Source of the DNA: Sedimentitalea sp042687825
GTDB lineage: Bacteria > Pseudomonadota > Alphaproteobacteria > Rhodobacterales > Rhodobacteraceae
Direction: 5' to 3'
Assembly (NCBI RefSeq): GCF_042687825.1
Contig: NZ_JBHUQE010000003.1
Coordinates: 231,971-295,970, forward strand
DNA: 64,000 nucleotides
In this document: positions 8,579 to 16,308 of the stretch, in pieces
Layout: each line of letters begins with the position of its first letter
Position numbering within the stretch: position 1 is the first letter of the stretch
Position numbers and translations under genes: made by a program
The notes under the pieces: generated by a model
What the model was told of the DNA's origin: nothing
Database searches by the model: none
Seen by the model: only the letters and a program-made list of their open reading frames with translations

Positions 8579-9330
8579 GCCGTCGGGTTCTGATCACCGG
8601 CGGGGCATCGGGGATCGGGCTGGCCATGGGGCAGGGATTTGCCGCGGCGGGCTACCGGGTCTGGGTCAGCGATGTGGATGCGCTGGCGCTGACGCGGCTG
8701 CCGCCGGACTGGCGGAGCAGCCGGGTCGACGTCACCGACGCCGATGCCATGGCCGATCTGTTCACCTGTGTCGCCACGGATTGGGGCGGGCTGGACGTGC
8801 TCTGCGCCAATGCCGGAACCGCCGGGCCGACCGCGCCGGTCCAGGACGTGACGCCACAGGACTGGCGCGCCTGTCTGGCGGTGAATCTGGACGGCGCGTT
8901 TCTGGCGGCGAAACACGCCGCGCCGATGATGCAGCGCCAGCGGTCCGGCGCGATGATTCTGACCTCGTCCACCGCCGGGCAGCATGGCTATCCCAACCGT
9001 GCACCCTATGCGGCGGCGAAATGGGCGGTGATCGGGCTGATGAAAACGCTGGCGATGGAACTGGGGCCGCATGGGGTGCGCGCCAACGCGATCTGTCCCG
9101 GCGCGGTCGAAGGCCCGCGGATGGAGGCGGTTCTGGCGCGCGAGGCGGCCGTCAAGGGCATGACGCGCGATGCGGTCTATGCCGGCTATGCCGCAGGCAC
9201 GTCGCTGCGCCGGTTCGTGACCGCGCGCGAGATCGCCGACATGGCGGTGTTTCTGGCCTCGGACGCGGCCCGGATGGTATCGGGCCAGGCGATCGCGGTG
9301 GATGGCCACACGGTCAATCCCGACCCCTGA
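8575..9330 (+). CDS. SDR family oxidoreductase, last gene of the carnitine operon
   Basis: A 251-residue short-chain dehydrogenase. Visible motifs are TGGASGIG near residue 8 for NAD(P) binding, CANAG, the serine in LTSSTAG and YAAAK for catalysis, and ICPGAV after it. It starts inside the stop of the fusion gene (ATGA), so it belongs to the operon. Acetoacetate from the cleavage step would need further metabolism, and reduction to 3-hydroxybutyrate is one possibility, but the sequence does not settle the substrate. A different hydroxy-acid or aldehyde substrate is equally open. Confidence 0.85.
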   Translation: MSRRVLITGGASGIGLAMGQGFAAAGYRVWVSDVDALALTRLPPDWRSSRVDVTDADAMADLFTCVATDWGGLDVLCANAGTAGPTAPVQDVTPQDWRACLAVNLDGAFLAAKHAAPMMQRQRSGAMILTSSTAGQHGYPNRAPYAAAKWAVIGLMKTLAMELGPHGVRANAICPGAVEGPRMEAVLAREAAVKGMTRDAVYAGYAAGTSLRRFVTAREIADMAVFLASDAARMVSGQAIAVDGHTVNPDP

Positions 9331-9538
9331 AAGCCCGCAAATTGCGCCGCCTCCCTGTGTCAAACGATCCCGATTTGCGCGCAACGATTGCCATCTGCGA
9401 AACAATGCGCAACGTTTGGACCGTGAAGATCGAGGGAGAACAGGCTCGGATTGGGGGCGCCGGCGCGTCCGGCACAATCCTTTGTCGCCGCATCGGCGTC
9501 GCCACTCTGAGCCACATCGCTTTTGGCCCCTGTCCGGA

Positions 9539-10570
9539 TCACGGCGCATTTCGGTATGCGCCGGGGCTGCGGTCGTTCCATTTCCTAAAGGCCCGATGAA
9601 AGGCGCCGGGTTCGCTATAACCCAGATCCGCGGCGATATCGGCGACCGGCAGTTCGGTTTGCCGCAACAGCGCCTGGGCGCGCCGGTTTCTGAGGTCGTC
9701 CTTGATCGCCGAATAGCTCTGACCCTCTTCGCGCAGACGCCGGCGCAAGGTCGCCGGGGCTATTCCCAGCGCTGTTGCCAGGGTTTCGAATACCGGCCAG
9801 CTCTGCGGCGGTGTCGCGCGCAGCAGCGTGCGGATGCGGCCCGCCCAGCCTTCGTCATGGCGATACCGGACCAGAATGTTCGCCGGGGCTTGGCGCAGGA
9901 ACTCGACCAGCCCCTGTTCGGTGCGGATCGTCGGCAGATGCAGATAGGCGGCATCAAAGACCAGCCGGCTCTGCGGCCGGTCAAACTGTACGGGGGCGCC
10001 AAAGAACTGGCGGTAGTCGACACGGCTTTCCGGTTCCGCGCAGGCGAAATCGACATGGCGCAGGGCGATGCGCCGACCGATCAGCCAGCAGGAAATGCCC
10101 ATCACGAACAACCAGAAGGTACGGTGCGCAAAGGCCCGGCGCGGTGTGTCGCGGTCCGTCAGCACGACATGGGCCTGGCCGTCCTGCACGATCAGCTTGC
10201 CGCTGGGATCGTCCAGCAGCACGCGAAAGAACCGCAGGATCTGGCGCAGGGCCTTTTCCAGCGTACCGGCATGCAATACCGCGTGGCAGACCAGATCGAA
10301 ACTGCCCGGCCGCATCCGTCGCGTGCCCAGACCAAAGAATTCGTCGCCCGAGACCCGGGCCATTTCGCGCCACAACGCGCCATAGGCCTGATTGCTGATC
10401 GGTTCGGTTATGGACGCAGGCAAGCCCGCGGCGGCCAGAACCGGGATCTGATCGATGCCCTGGTCGCGCAGGCAGGCCAGGGCATCCTCGACAAAGCCGG
10501 GCGAGATCATGCGGTGTTCCATTTCGGCATAATGGCATTTTCGATCAGAAAGATCGACTTGGAATGTCAT
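9539..10570 (-). CDS. AraC family transcriptional regulator
   Basis: A 343-residue regulator, or 327 if the ATG at 10522 is used. The N-terminal two thirds match the arabinose-binding-domain type found in OruR-like AraC regulators. The C-terminal 95 residues form the AraC DNA-binding domain, with LATALGIAPATLRRRLREEG and VADIAADLGYSEPGAFHRAF as the two recognition units. It is divergent from the acyl-CoA ligase operon with roughly 80-130 bases between starts, so it probably controls that operon in response to the acid or its CoA ester. This is inference from position. Confidence 0.88.
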   Translation of the reverse strand: MTFQVDLSDRKCHYAEMEHRMISPGFVEDALACLRDQGIDQIPVLAAAGLPASITEPISNQAYGALWREMARVSGDEFFGLGTRRMRPGSFDLVCHAVLHAGTLEKALRQILRFFRVLLDDPSGKLIVQDGQAHVVLTDRDTPRRAFAHRTFWLFVMGISCWLIGRRIALRHVDFACAEPESRVDYRQFFGAPVQFDRPQSRLVFDAAYLHLPTIRTEQGLVEFLRQAPANILVRYRHDEGWAGRIRTLLRATPPQSWPVFETLATALGIAPATLRRRLREEGQSYSAIKDDLRNRRAQALLRQTELPVADIAADLGYSEPGAFHRAFRKWNDRSPGAYRNAP

Positions 10571-10650
10571 TGTTCGCCATGTTGCCTGCGTCTATCTACG
10601 GGGCATCGCGTTTTCCGACCCGAAGCCGCTTCCAGAAGGAGGAACCAGCC

Positions 10651-12318
10651 ATGACAACCGCCCCGAATGCACAAGCCCGTACCCCTTATCAGCAGGCCGT
10701 CGATCTGTTTCGCATCGAGCACGCAATTGCCGATCTGCATGGCGATCTGGAGGCCGGGCTGAACGCCTGTGTCGAATGCTGCGACCGTCATGCGGGGCAG
10801 AACCGTGTTGCGCTGCGCTGGGTCTCGGCCGAGGGCAAGCGGCAGGATTTCACCTTTGAGCAGTTGCAGGAGATGTCCGCCCGGGCCGCCAACATGATGG
10901 CCGAGAACGGCGTGGGGCCGGGCGATGTGGTGTCGGGCCTGCTGCCGCGCCGGCCGGAGCTGTTTGCGACGATCCTGGGCGCCTGGCGGCTGGGCGCGGT
11001 CTATCAGCCGCTGTTCACCGCCTTTGGGCCCAAGGCGATCGAGCACCGCCTGAAGACCAGCAACGCCAAGCTGGTCGTGACCAACACCGGGCAACGGCCC
11101 AAGCTGGACGACGTGCCGAATTGTCCGGCGGTCGCTACGGTTCTGGCCGACGGCGAGACCCTGCCGGCGGGCGATATCGATTTCGAGGCGGCGCTGGCCG
11201 CCGCCGCGCCGGAATTCACGCCGGTGATGCGACAGGGGTCGGATCTGTTGATGATGATGTCCACCTCGGGCACGACCGGGCTGCCCAAGGGTGTGCCGGT
11301 GCCGTTGCGGGCGCTGCTGTCCTTTGCCGTCTACATGCGCGACGCGGTCGAACTGCGCCCGGATGACGTGTTCTGGAACATCGCCGATCCGGGCTGGGCC
11401 TATGGCATGTATTACATGGTCGCCGGCCCGCTTCTGCTGGGCCAGGCCACGACGATGTACGAGGGCGGTTTCACTGCCGAATCGACCTATGACATCATCG
11501 AGCGGCTGGGCGTGACCAACATGGCCGGGTCGCCCACCGCCTATCGCCTGCTGATCGCCGCAGGTCCTGAGATGGCCGAACGCCACAAGGGACGGCTGCG
11601 CGTGGTGTCCAGCGCTGGCGAGCCGTTGAACCCCGAGGTGATTCGCTGGTTTGAGGCCCATCTGGGGGCGCCGATCCACGACCATTACGGCCAGACCGAA
11701 ACGGGCATGGTCGTCAATAACCACCACGGGCTGGACCACCCGGTGCGCGCCGGCTCGGCGGGCTATGCCATGCCCGGCTACCGCATCGCGGTTCTGGACG
11801 AGGCCGGCAAAGAGGTGGGGCCGAACCAGCCCGGCATCATGGCCGTGGATATCGAGAACTCGCCGCTCTTGTGGTTCACCGGCTATTGGCAGACCGAGAC
11901 CAAGGCGATCGCGGACGGCTATTACCTGACCGGAGACAGCGTCGAGTTCGAACCCGACGGCTCGATCAGCTTTATCGGGCGGTCCGATGACGTGATCACC
12001 TCCTCCGGCTACCGCATCGGCCCGTTCGACGTGGAAAGCGCGCTGATGGAACACTCCTCGGTGACCGAGGTGGCCGTGGTCGGTGTGCCCGACCCCGAGC
12101 GGACCGAGAACGTCAAGGCCTTTGTCGTGCTGGCCAGCGGATACGAAGGCAGCGACACCCTGGCCGACACGCTGCGCCAGCACGTGCGCAAGCGGATGTC
12201 GGCGCATGCCTACCCGCGGGAAATCGATTTTGTCACCGACCTGCCCAAGACCCCCAGCGGCAAGATCCAGCGGTTCCTGCTGCGCAAGGCCGAAATCGAA
12301 AAACAGAACAACAGCTGA
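10651..12318 (+). CDS. Acyl-CoA synthetase (AMP-forming)
   Basis: A 555-residue member of the ANL superfamily. It has the P-loop-like MSTSGTTGLPKG, the adenylate motif HDHYGQTETGM, the hinge motif YYLTGDSVEF and the catalytic lysine in PSGKIQRF near the C terminus. It activates a carboxylic acid to the CoA thioester with ATP. The sequence style resembles acetyl- or short/medium-chain acyl-CoA synthetases, and the downstream genes indicate a short or branched acid. AAGGAGGA lies ten bases before the ATG at 10651; an upstream in-frame ATG at 10564 lacks such a site. It heads a four-gene operon. Confidence 0.9.
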   Translation: MTTAPNAQARTPYQQAVDLFRIEHAIADLHGDLEAGLNACVECCDRHAGQNRVALRWVSAEGKRQDFTFEQLQEMSARAANMMAENGVGPGDVVSGLLPRRPELFATILGAWRLGAVYQPLFTAFGPKAIEHRLKTSNAKLVVTNTGQRPKLDDVPNCPAVATVLADGETLPAGDIDFEAALAAAAPEFTPVMRQGSDLLMMMSTSGTTGLPKGVPVPLRALLSFAVYMRDAVELRPDDVFWNIADPGWAYGMYYMVAGPLLLGQATTMYEGGFTAESTYDIIERLGVTNMAGSPTAYRLLIAAGPEMAERHKGRLRVVSSAGEPLNPEVIRWFEAHLGAPIHDHYGQTETGMVVNNHHGLDHPVRAGSAGYAMPGYRIAVLDEAGKEVGPNQPGIMAVDIENSPLLWFTGYWQTETKAIADGYYLTGDSVEFEPDGSISFIGRSDDVITSSGYRIGPFDVESALMEHSSVTEVAVVGVPDPERTENVKAFVVLASGYEGSDTLADTLRQHVRKRMSAHAYPREIDFVTDLPKTPSGKIQRFLLRKAEIEKQNNS

Positions 12319-12332
12319 GAGGAGAGAACGAC

Positions 12333-13100
12333 ATGCAGATCAAGGACCGTGTGTTTCTGATAACCGGAGGCGGCTCCGGACTGGGGGCGGCCGTGGCCGA
12401 CATGGTGGTGGCGCAGGGCGGCAAGGCCGTGCTGCTGGACGTGAACGCCGAGGCCGGCGAAGCCAAGGCGGCCGAATTGGGCGGGTCGGCCCTGTTCGTC
12501 AAGACCGACGTGACCGATGGCGCCGAAGGCGAAGCGGCGGTTGCGGCCGCGGTAAAGACCTTTGGCCAGGTCAACGCGATGATCAACTGCGCCGGCATCG
12601 CACCGGGCGAAAAGATCGCCGGCCGCGAGGGGCCGCACCGGCTGGACAGTTTTGCCCGCGCCGTCAGCATCAACCTGGTCGGCACGTTCAACATGCTGCG
12701 GCTGGCGGCCGACGCCATGGTCAAGCAGGAACCGGATGCCAGCGGCGAGCGCGGCGTGATCGTCAACACCGCCTCGATCGCGGCCTATGACGGGCAGATC
12801 GGCCAGGCGGCCTATGCCGCGTCCAAGGGCGGCGTGGTGTCGCTGACACTGCCGGCAGCGCGCGAACTGGCGCGGTTCGGCGTGCGCGTGGTGACCATCG
12901 CGCCGGGCATTTTCGGCACCCCGATGATGGCCGGACTGCCGCAAGAAGTGCAGGACTCGCTGGGCGCCAGCGTGCCGTTCCCGTCGCGTCTGGGCGATCC
13001 GGCGGAATATGCGAATCTGGTGCGCCATATCGTCGAAAACCAGATGCTGAATGGCGAGGTGATCCGTATCGACGGCGCGCTGCGCATGGCGGCCAAGTGA
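12333..13100 (+). CDS. 3-hydroxyacyl-CoA dehydrogenase, HSD10-like SDR
   Basis: A 255-residue short-chain dehydrogenase with ITGGGSGLG at residues 10-18, NCAGIAP, the catalytic serine in NTASIAAYDG and YAASK. The pattern NCAGIAPGEK and the GPH-type insert before SFARAVSINL match the type 2 3-hydroxyacyl-CoA dehydrogenases (HSD17B10 group), which oxidise 2-methyl-3-hydroxybutyryl-CoA and other short 3-hydroxyacyl-CoA. It lies 14 bases after the ligase gene behind a GAGGAGA site. Together with the thiolase and acyl-CoA dehydrogenase it gives the later steps of a beta-oxidation-like route. Confidence 0.88.
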   Translation: MQIKDRVFLITGGGSGLGAAVADMVVAQGGKAVLLDVNAEAGEAKAAELGGSALFVKTDVTDGAEGEAAVAAAVKTFGQVNAMINCAGIAPGEKIAGREGPHRLDSFARAVSINLVGTFNMLRLAADAMVKQEPDASGERGVIVNTASIAAYDGQIGQAAYAASKGGVVSLTLPAARELARFGVRVVTIAPGIFGTPMMAGLPQEVQDSLGASVPFPSRLGDPAEYANLVRHIVENQMLNGEVIRIDGALRMAAK

Positions 13101-13119
13101 TTGCGAAAGGAATTGAGCT

Positions 13120-14310
13120 ATGAGTGAACATGATCCGATTGTCATCGTCGGCGCCTCGCGCACGGCCATGGGGGGATTTCAGGGAGCCTTTGACAGTGTC
13201 AACGCCAGCGATCTGGGCGCGGCCGCGATCAGGGCGGCCGTGACCGAGGCCGGCGTGGCGCCGGATGCGGTGGACGAGACCGTGTTTGGCTGCGTCCTGC
13301 CCGCGGGCCAGGGCCAGGCACCGGCGCGTCAGGCAGCCTTGGGCGCCGGGCTGTCGCTGGGTGTCGGCTGCACCACAATCAACAAGATGTGCGGCTCGGG
13401 CATGCGGGCGGCGATGTTCGCCCATGACATGCTGCTGGCCGGTACCGGTGACGTGATGGTCGCGGGCGGCATGGAAAGCATGTCGCGCGCCCCGTACCTG
13501 ATGCCCAAGGCGCGCAGCGGCTATCGCATGGGACATGGTCAGGTCATTGACCACATGTTCCTGGACGGGCTCGAAGATGCCTATGACAAGGGCCGCCTGA
13601 TGGGCACCTTTGCCGAGGATTGCGCGCAGAACTATCAGTTCACCCGCGAAGAACAGGACAATTTCGCCATCACCTCGCTGACCCGGGCGCAACAGGCAAT
13701 CAATGACGGCAAGTTCGCCGGTCAGATCACCCCGGTCACCGTTCCGGGCCGCCGCGGCGATACCGTGGTCGAGATCGACGAACAGCCGGGCAAGGCGCAA
13801 CTGGACAAGATCCCCGGTTTGCGCCCGGCCTTCCGCAAGGACGGCACGGTGACGGCGGCGAACTCGTCCTCGATCTCGGACGGGGCCGCGGCGATGGTTC
13901 TGATGCGCCGCTCGCAGGCCGAAAAGCTTGGCCTGACGCCGCGCGCGGTGATCGCCGGCCACACCACCCATGCCGACAAGCCCAACCTGTTTCCCACCGC
14001 GCCGATCGGCTCGATGGAAAAACTGGCCGACAAGACCGGCTGGTCGCTGAAGGACGTGGACCTGTTCGAGATCAACGAGGCCTTTGCGGTCGTCACCATG
14101 GCGGCGATGCGCGATCTGGACCTGCCGCATGACAAGGTCAACGTGCATGGCGGCGCCTGCGCGCTGGGTCACCCGATCGGGGCGTCCGGCGCCCGGATCA
14201 TGGTGACGCTGCTGGCGGCGCTGGAAACCTATGACCTGAAACGCGGCGTTGCCTCGCTGTGTATCGGCGGTGGCGAAGCGACCGCAATTGCCATCGAAAG
14301 GGTATCGTGA
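13120..14310 (+). CDS. Acetyl-CoA C-acyltransferase (thiolase)
   Basis: A 396-residue degradative-type thiolase. The nucleophilic cysteine is Cys91 in NKMCGSGMRA. The catalytic His lies in CALGHPIGASG and the second cysteine in SLCIGGGEATA near the end; NEAFA is also present. It splits a 3-ketoacyl-CoA into acetyl-CoA and a shortened acyl-CoA; in the isoleucine pathway the products would be acetyl-CoA and propionyl-CoA. AAAGGAATT precedes the ATG. The next gene starts within its stop codon (TGATG). Confidence 0.92.
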   Translation: MSEHDPIVIVGASRTAMGGFQGAFDSVNASDLGAAAIRAAVTEAGVAPDAVDETVFGCVLPAGQGQAPARQAALGAGLSLGVGCTTINKMCGSGMRAAMFAHDMLLAGTGDVMVAGGMESMSRAPYLMPKARSGYRMGHGQVIDHMFLDGLEDAYDKGRLMGTFAEDCAQNYQFTREEQDNFAITSLTRAQQAINDGKFAGQITPVTVPGRRGDTVVEIDEQPGKAQLDKIPGLRPAFRKDGTVTAANSSSISDGAAAMVLMRRSQAEKLGLTPRAVIAGHTTHADKPNLFPTAPIGSMEKLADKTGWSLKDVDLFEINEAFAVVTMAAMRDLDLPHDKVNVHGGACALGHPIGASGARIMVTLLAALETYDLKRGVASLCIGGGEATAIAIERVS

Positions 14311-15437
14311 TGCTGCTGACCGAAGAACAGGAACAGATCCGCGACACCGCCCGCGATTTCGCCCGCGAACGGCTGGCGCCGGGGGCGGCGCAGCGCGACG
14401 CCGAGCATGCCTTTCCGCGCGAGGAACTGACCGAGATGGGCCAGCTGGGGTTCCTGGGCATGCTGATGCCCGAGGCCCATGGCGGCTCGGATACCGGCAT
14501 GGTCTCGTATGCGCTGGCGCTGGAAGAGATCGCCGCCGGCGACGGCGCCTGCTCGACCATCCTGAGCGTGCACAGTTCGGTCGGTTGCGTGCCGATCCTG
14601 CGGTTCGGCAATGACGCGCAGAAACAGCGTTTTCTGCCGAAGATGTCCGCCGGGGAATGGATCGGCGGCTTTGCCTTGACCGAACCGCATGCGGGGTCCG
14701 ATGCCGGGGCGCTGAAAACCCGCGCGGTGCGCGACGGCGACCATTACGTGCTGAACGGTGCCAAGCAGTTCATCACCTCGGGCAAGAACGGAAACGTGAT
14801 CATCACCTTTGCGGTGACCGATCCCGAGGCCGGCAAGAAAGGCATCTCGGCCTTTATCGTGCCGACCGACACCCCGGGCTATGATGTGGTTACGGTCGAA
14901 AACAAGCTGGGGCAGCACAGTTCGGACACCTGCGCGCTGGCGTTCAACGACATGCGCATCCCGGTTGAGAACCGGCTGGGCGACGAGGGCGCGGGCTATC
15001 GTATCGCGCTGGCCAATCTCGAAGGCGGGCGCATCGGCATTGCCGCGCAATCGGTCGGGATGGCGCGCGCCGCCCTCGAGGCCGCCTGCGCCTATGCCCA
15101 CGAGCGCACCAGTTTTGGCAAGCCGATCATGGAGCACCAGGCGGTCGGGTTCCGCCTGGCCGACATGGCCACCCGGGTCGAGGCCGCGCGGCAGATGTAT
15201 CTGCACGCCGCCGCCCTGCGCGAGGCCGGGCGCCCCTGCCTGACCGAGGCGTCGATGGCCAAGCTGTTTGCCTCGGAAACCGCCGAAGCGGTCTGTTCGG
15301 CGGCGATCCAGACGCTAGGCGGTTATGGCTATCTGTCCGATTATCCGGTCGAGCGCATCTATCGCGACGTGCGGGTCTGCCAGATCTATGAAGGCACCAG
15401 CGACATCCAGCGTCTGGTGATCGCCCGCGGTCTCTGA
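14310..15437 (+). CDS. Acyl-CoA dehydrogenase, short/branched-chain type
   Basis: A 375-residue FAD enzyme that introduces the first double bond in acyl-CoA oxidation. It shows GGFALTEPHAGSDAGAL, the family flavin and substrate signature, and QTLGGYGYLSDYPVER near the C terminus. The catalytic base is probably Glu361 in IYEGTSDIQ. Length and Glu position match the short-chain and short/branched-chain groups. It overlaps the thiolase stop by one base, so translation is coupled. No enoyl-CoA hydratase gene is in the operon; that step must be encoded elsewhere. Confidence 0.92.
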   Translation: MLLTEEQEQIRDTARDFARERLAPGAAQRDAEHAFPREELTEMGQLGFLGMLMPEAHGGSDTGMVSYALALEEIAAGDGACSTILSVHSSVGCVPILRFGNDAQKQRFLPKMSAGEWIGGFALTEPHAGSDAGALKTRAVRDGDHYVLNGAKQFITSGKNGNVIITFAVTDPEAGKKGISAFIVPTDTPGYDVVTVENKLGQHSSDTCALAFNDMRIPVENRLGDEGAGYRIALANLEGGRIGIAAQSVGMARAALEAACAYAHERTSFGKPIMEHQAVGFRLADMATRVEAARQMYLHAAALREAGRPCLTEASMAKLFASETAEAVCSAAIQTLGGYGYLSDYPVERIYRDVRVCQIYEGTSDIQRLVIARGL

Positions 15438-15458
15438 CAGCCGCTGGCACCTGTGCTT

Positions 15459-15485
15459 GCCCGTTCCGCCTGTGGCGGGGCGGGC
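15459..15485. terminator. GC-rich hairpin between convergent genes, possible terminator
   Basis: GCCCGTTCCGCC and GGCGGGGCGGGC pair over twelve positions in RNA (two G-U pairs) around a TGT loop. It lies 22 bases after the acyl-CoA dehydrogenase stop and 33 bases beyond the stop of the convergent gene. There is no T run on either strand, so intrinsic termination is uncertain. Confidence 0.4.
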
Positions 15486-15518
15486 CCGGGGCCGCTGATG
15501 TGCCTTCTGGTGGCTGCC

Positions 15519-16196
15519 TCAGGGGCAGTAACGTGATCGCACACCGGTCTGCAGATAGATCGTCGACCGGTTCGGTTGGGCCGGATCGGCCGTTCCGGGC
15601 GGTGCCGGCTCGCCCAGCAGAAAGGGCGCGCCGCCGGGCGGCCCAAAACGCGCGCGACCGCCGGTCGATTGGCCGCTGTGCGGTTGCGGATCCCGCACCA
15701 GTCGGGTGCGCAGCGACTGACAGATGAACAGGTCGGTGACCCAGACCGGTGCCTTGTCCCCGGCGGATCGAATTTCCACCAGATGTCCGGCCTTGATGCC
15801 GGGACCGCGCAGCGCAAAGGTCAGTGGCCGGGTCAGTTCGAGTGCGTCTGCACCAGCCCCGTCGCCGGGCGAAAAGCGCAGTCGGAACCGGCCCGGCGGG
15901 ACCAGAACCCGAAAGAACGCGCCTCCCGCGACATAGGCCGCCAGCGCGGCATCCCCGGTTTCGGCATCGATCAGCGTCAGGACGAAATCCTGCCCGGCCG
16001 GAGACTTGACCTGCAGCGGAAAAACCGCGGGCAGGCCGCTGCGGTTCCAGATCAGCCCGGCCTGCCGGGCCGCCGGCGGATCGCCCGTTTCCATCGGAGC
16101 GGCCAGCACCGGCAGCGCGCAGATCAGCGCCAGCAGCAGCGGCCAGGCCGCGCGGCCTCCGATCCGGCCGGCACAGGTGCGATATGGTCGCGGCAT
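15519..16196 (-). CDS. Hypothetical secreted protein
   Basis: A 225-residue protein with a clear N-terminal signal peptide (WPLLLALICALPVLAAP, cleavage near residue 33). The middle is beta-rich (FFRVLVPPGRFRLRFSPGDG, about residues 95-115). The last 50 residues are Pro- and Gly-rich and probably disordered. Two cysteines remain in the mature part (IC and the penultimate residue), which could pair. AGGAGGTAGCCG lies directly before the ATG. I do not recognise a family. It lies downstream of the RTX gene on the same strand but about 110 bases away. Confidence 0.65.
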   Translation of the reverse strand: MPRPYRTCAGRIGGRAAWPLLLALICALPVLAAPMETGDPPAARQAGLIWNRSGLPAVFPLQVKSPAGQDFVLTLIDAETGDAALAAYVAGGAFFRVLVPPGRFRLRFSPGDGAGADALELTRPLTFALRGPGIKAGHLVEIRSAGDKAPVWVTDLFICQSLRTRLVRDPQPHSGQSTGGRARFGPPGGAPFLLGEPAPPGTADPAQPNRSTIYLQTGVRSRYCP

Positions 16197-16308
16197 CGGC
16201 TACCTCCTGTGATAGCGCGGAAAGTTTAGCACGCGTGCGGACCAAGCGCAGAGCTATAAAAAAGGGGCCGCAGATGCAGCCCCTTTCACCGGATCAATTG
16301 CCCAGGTC

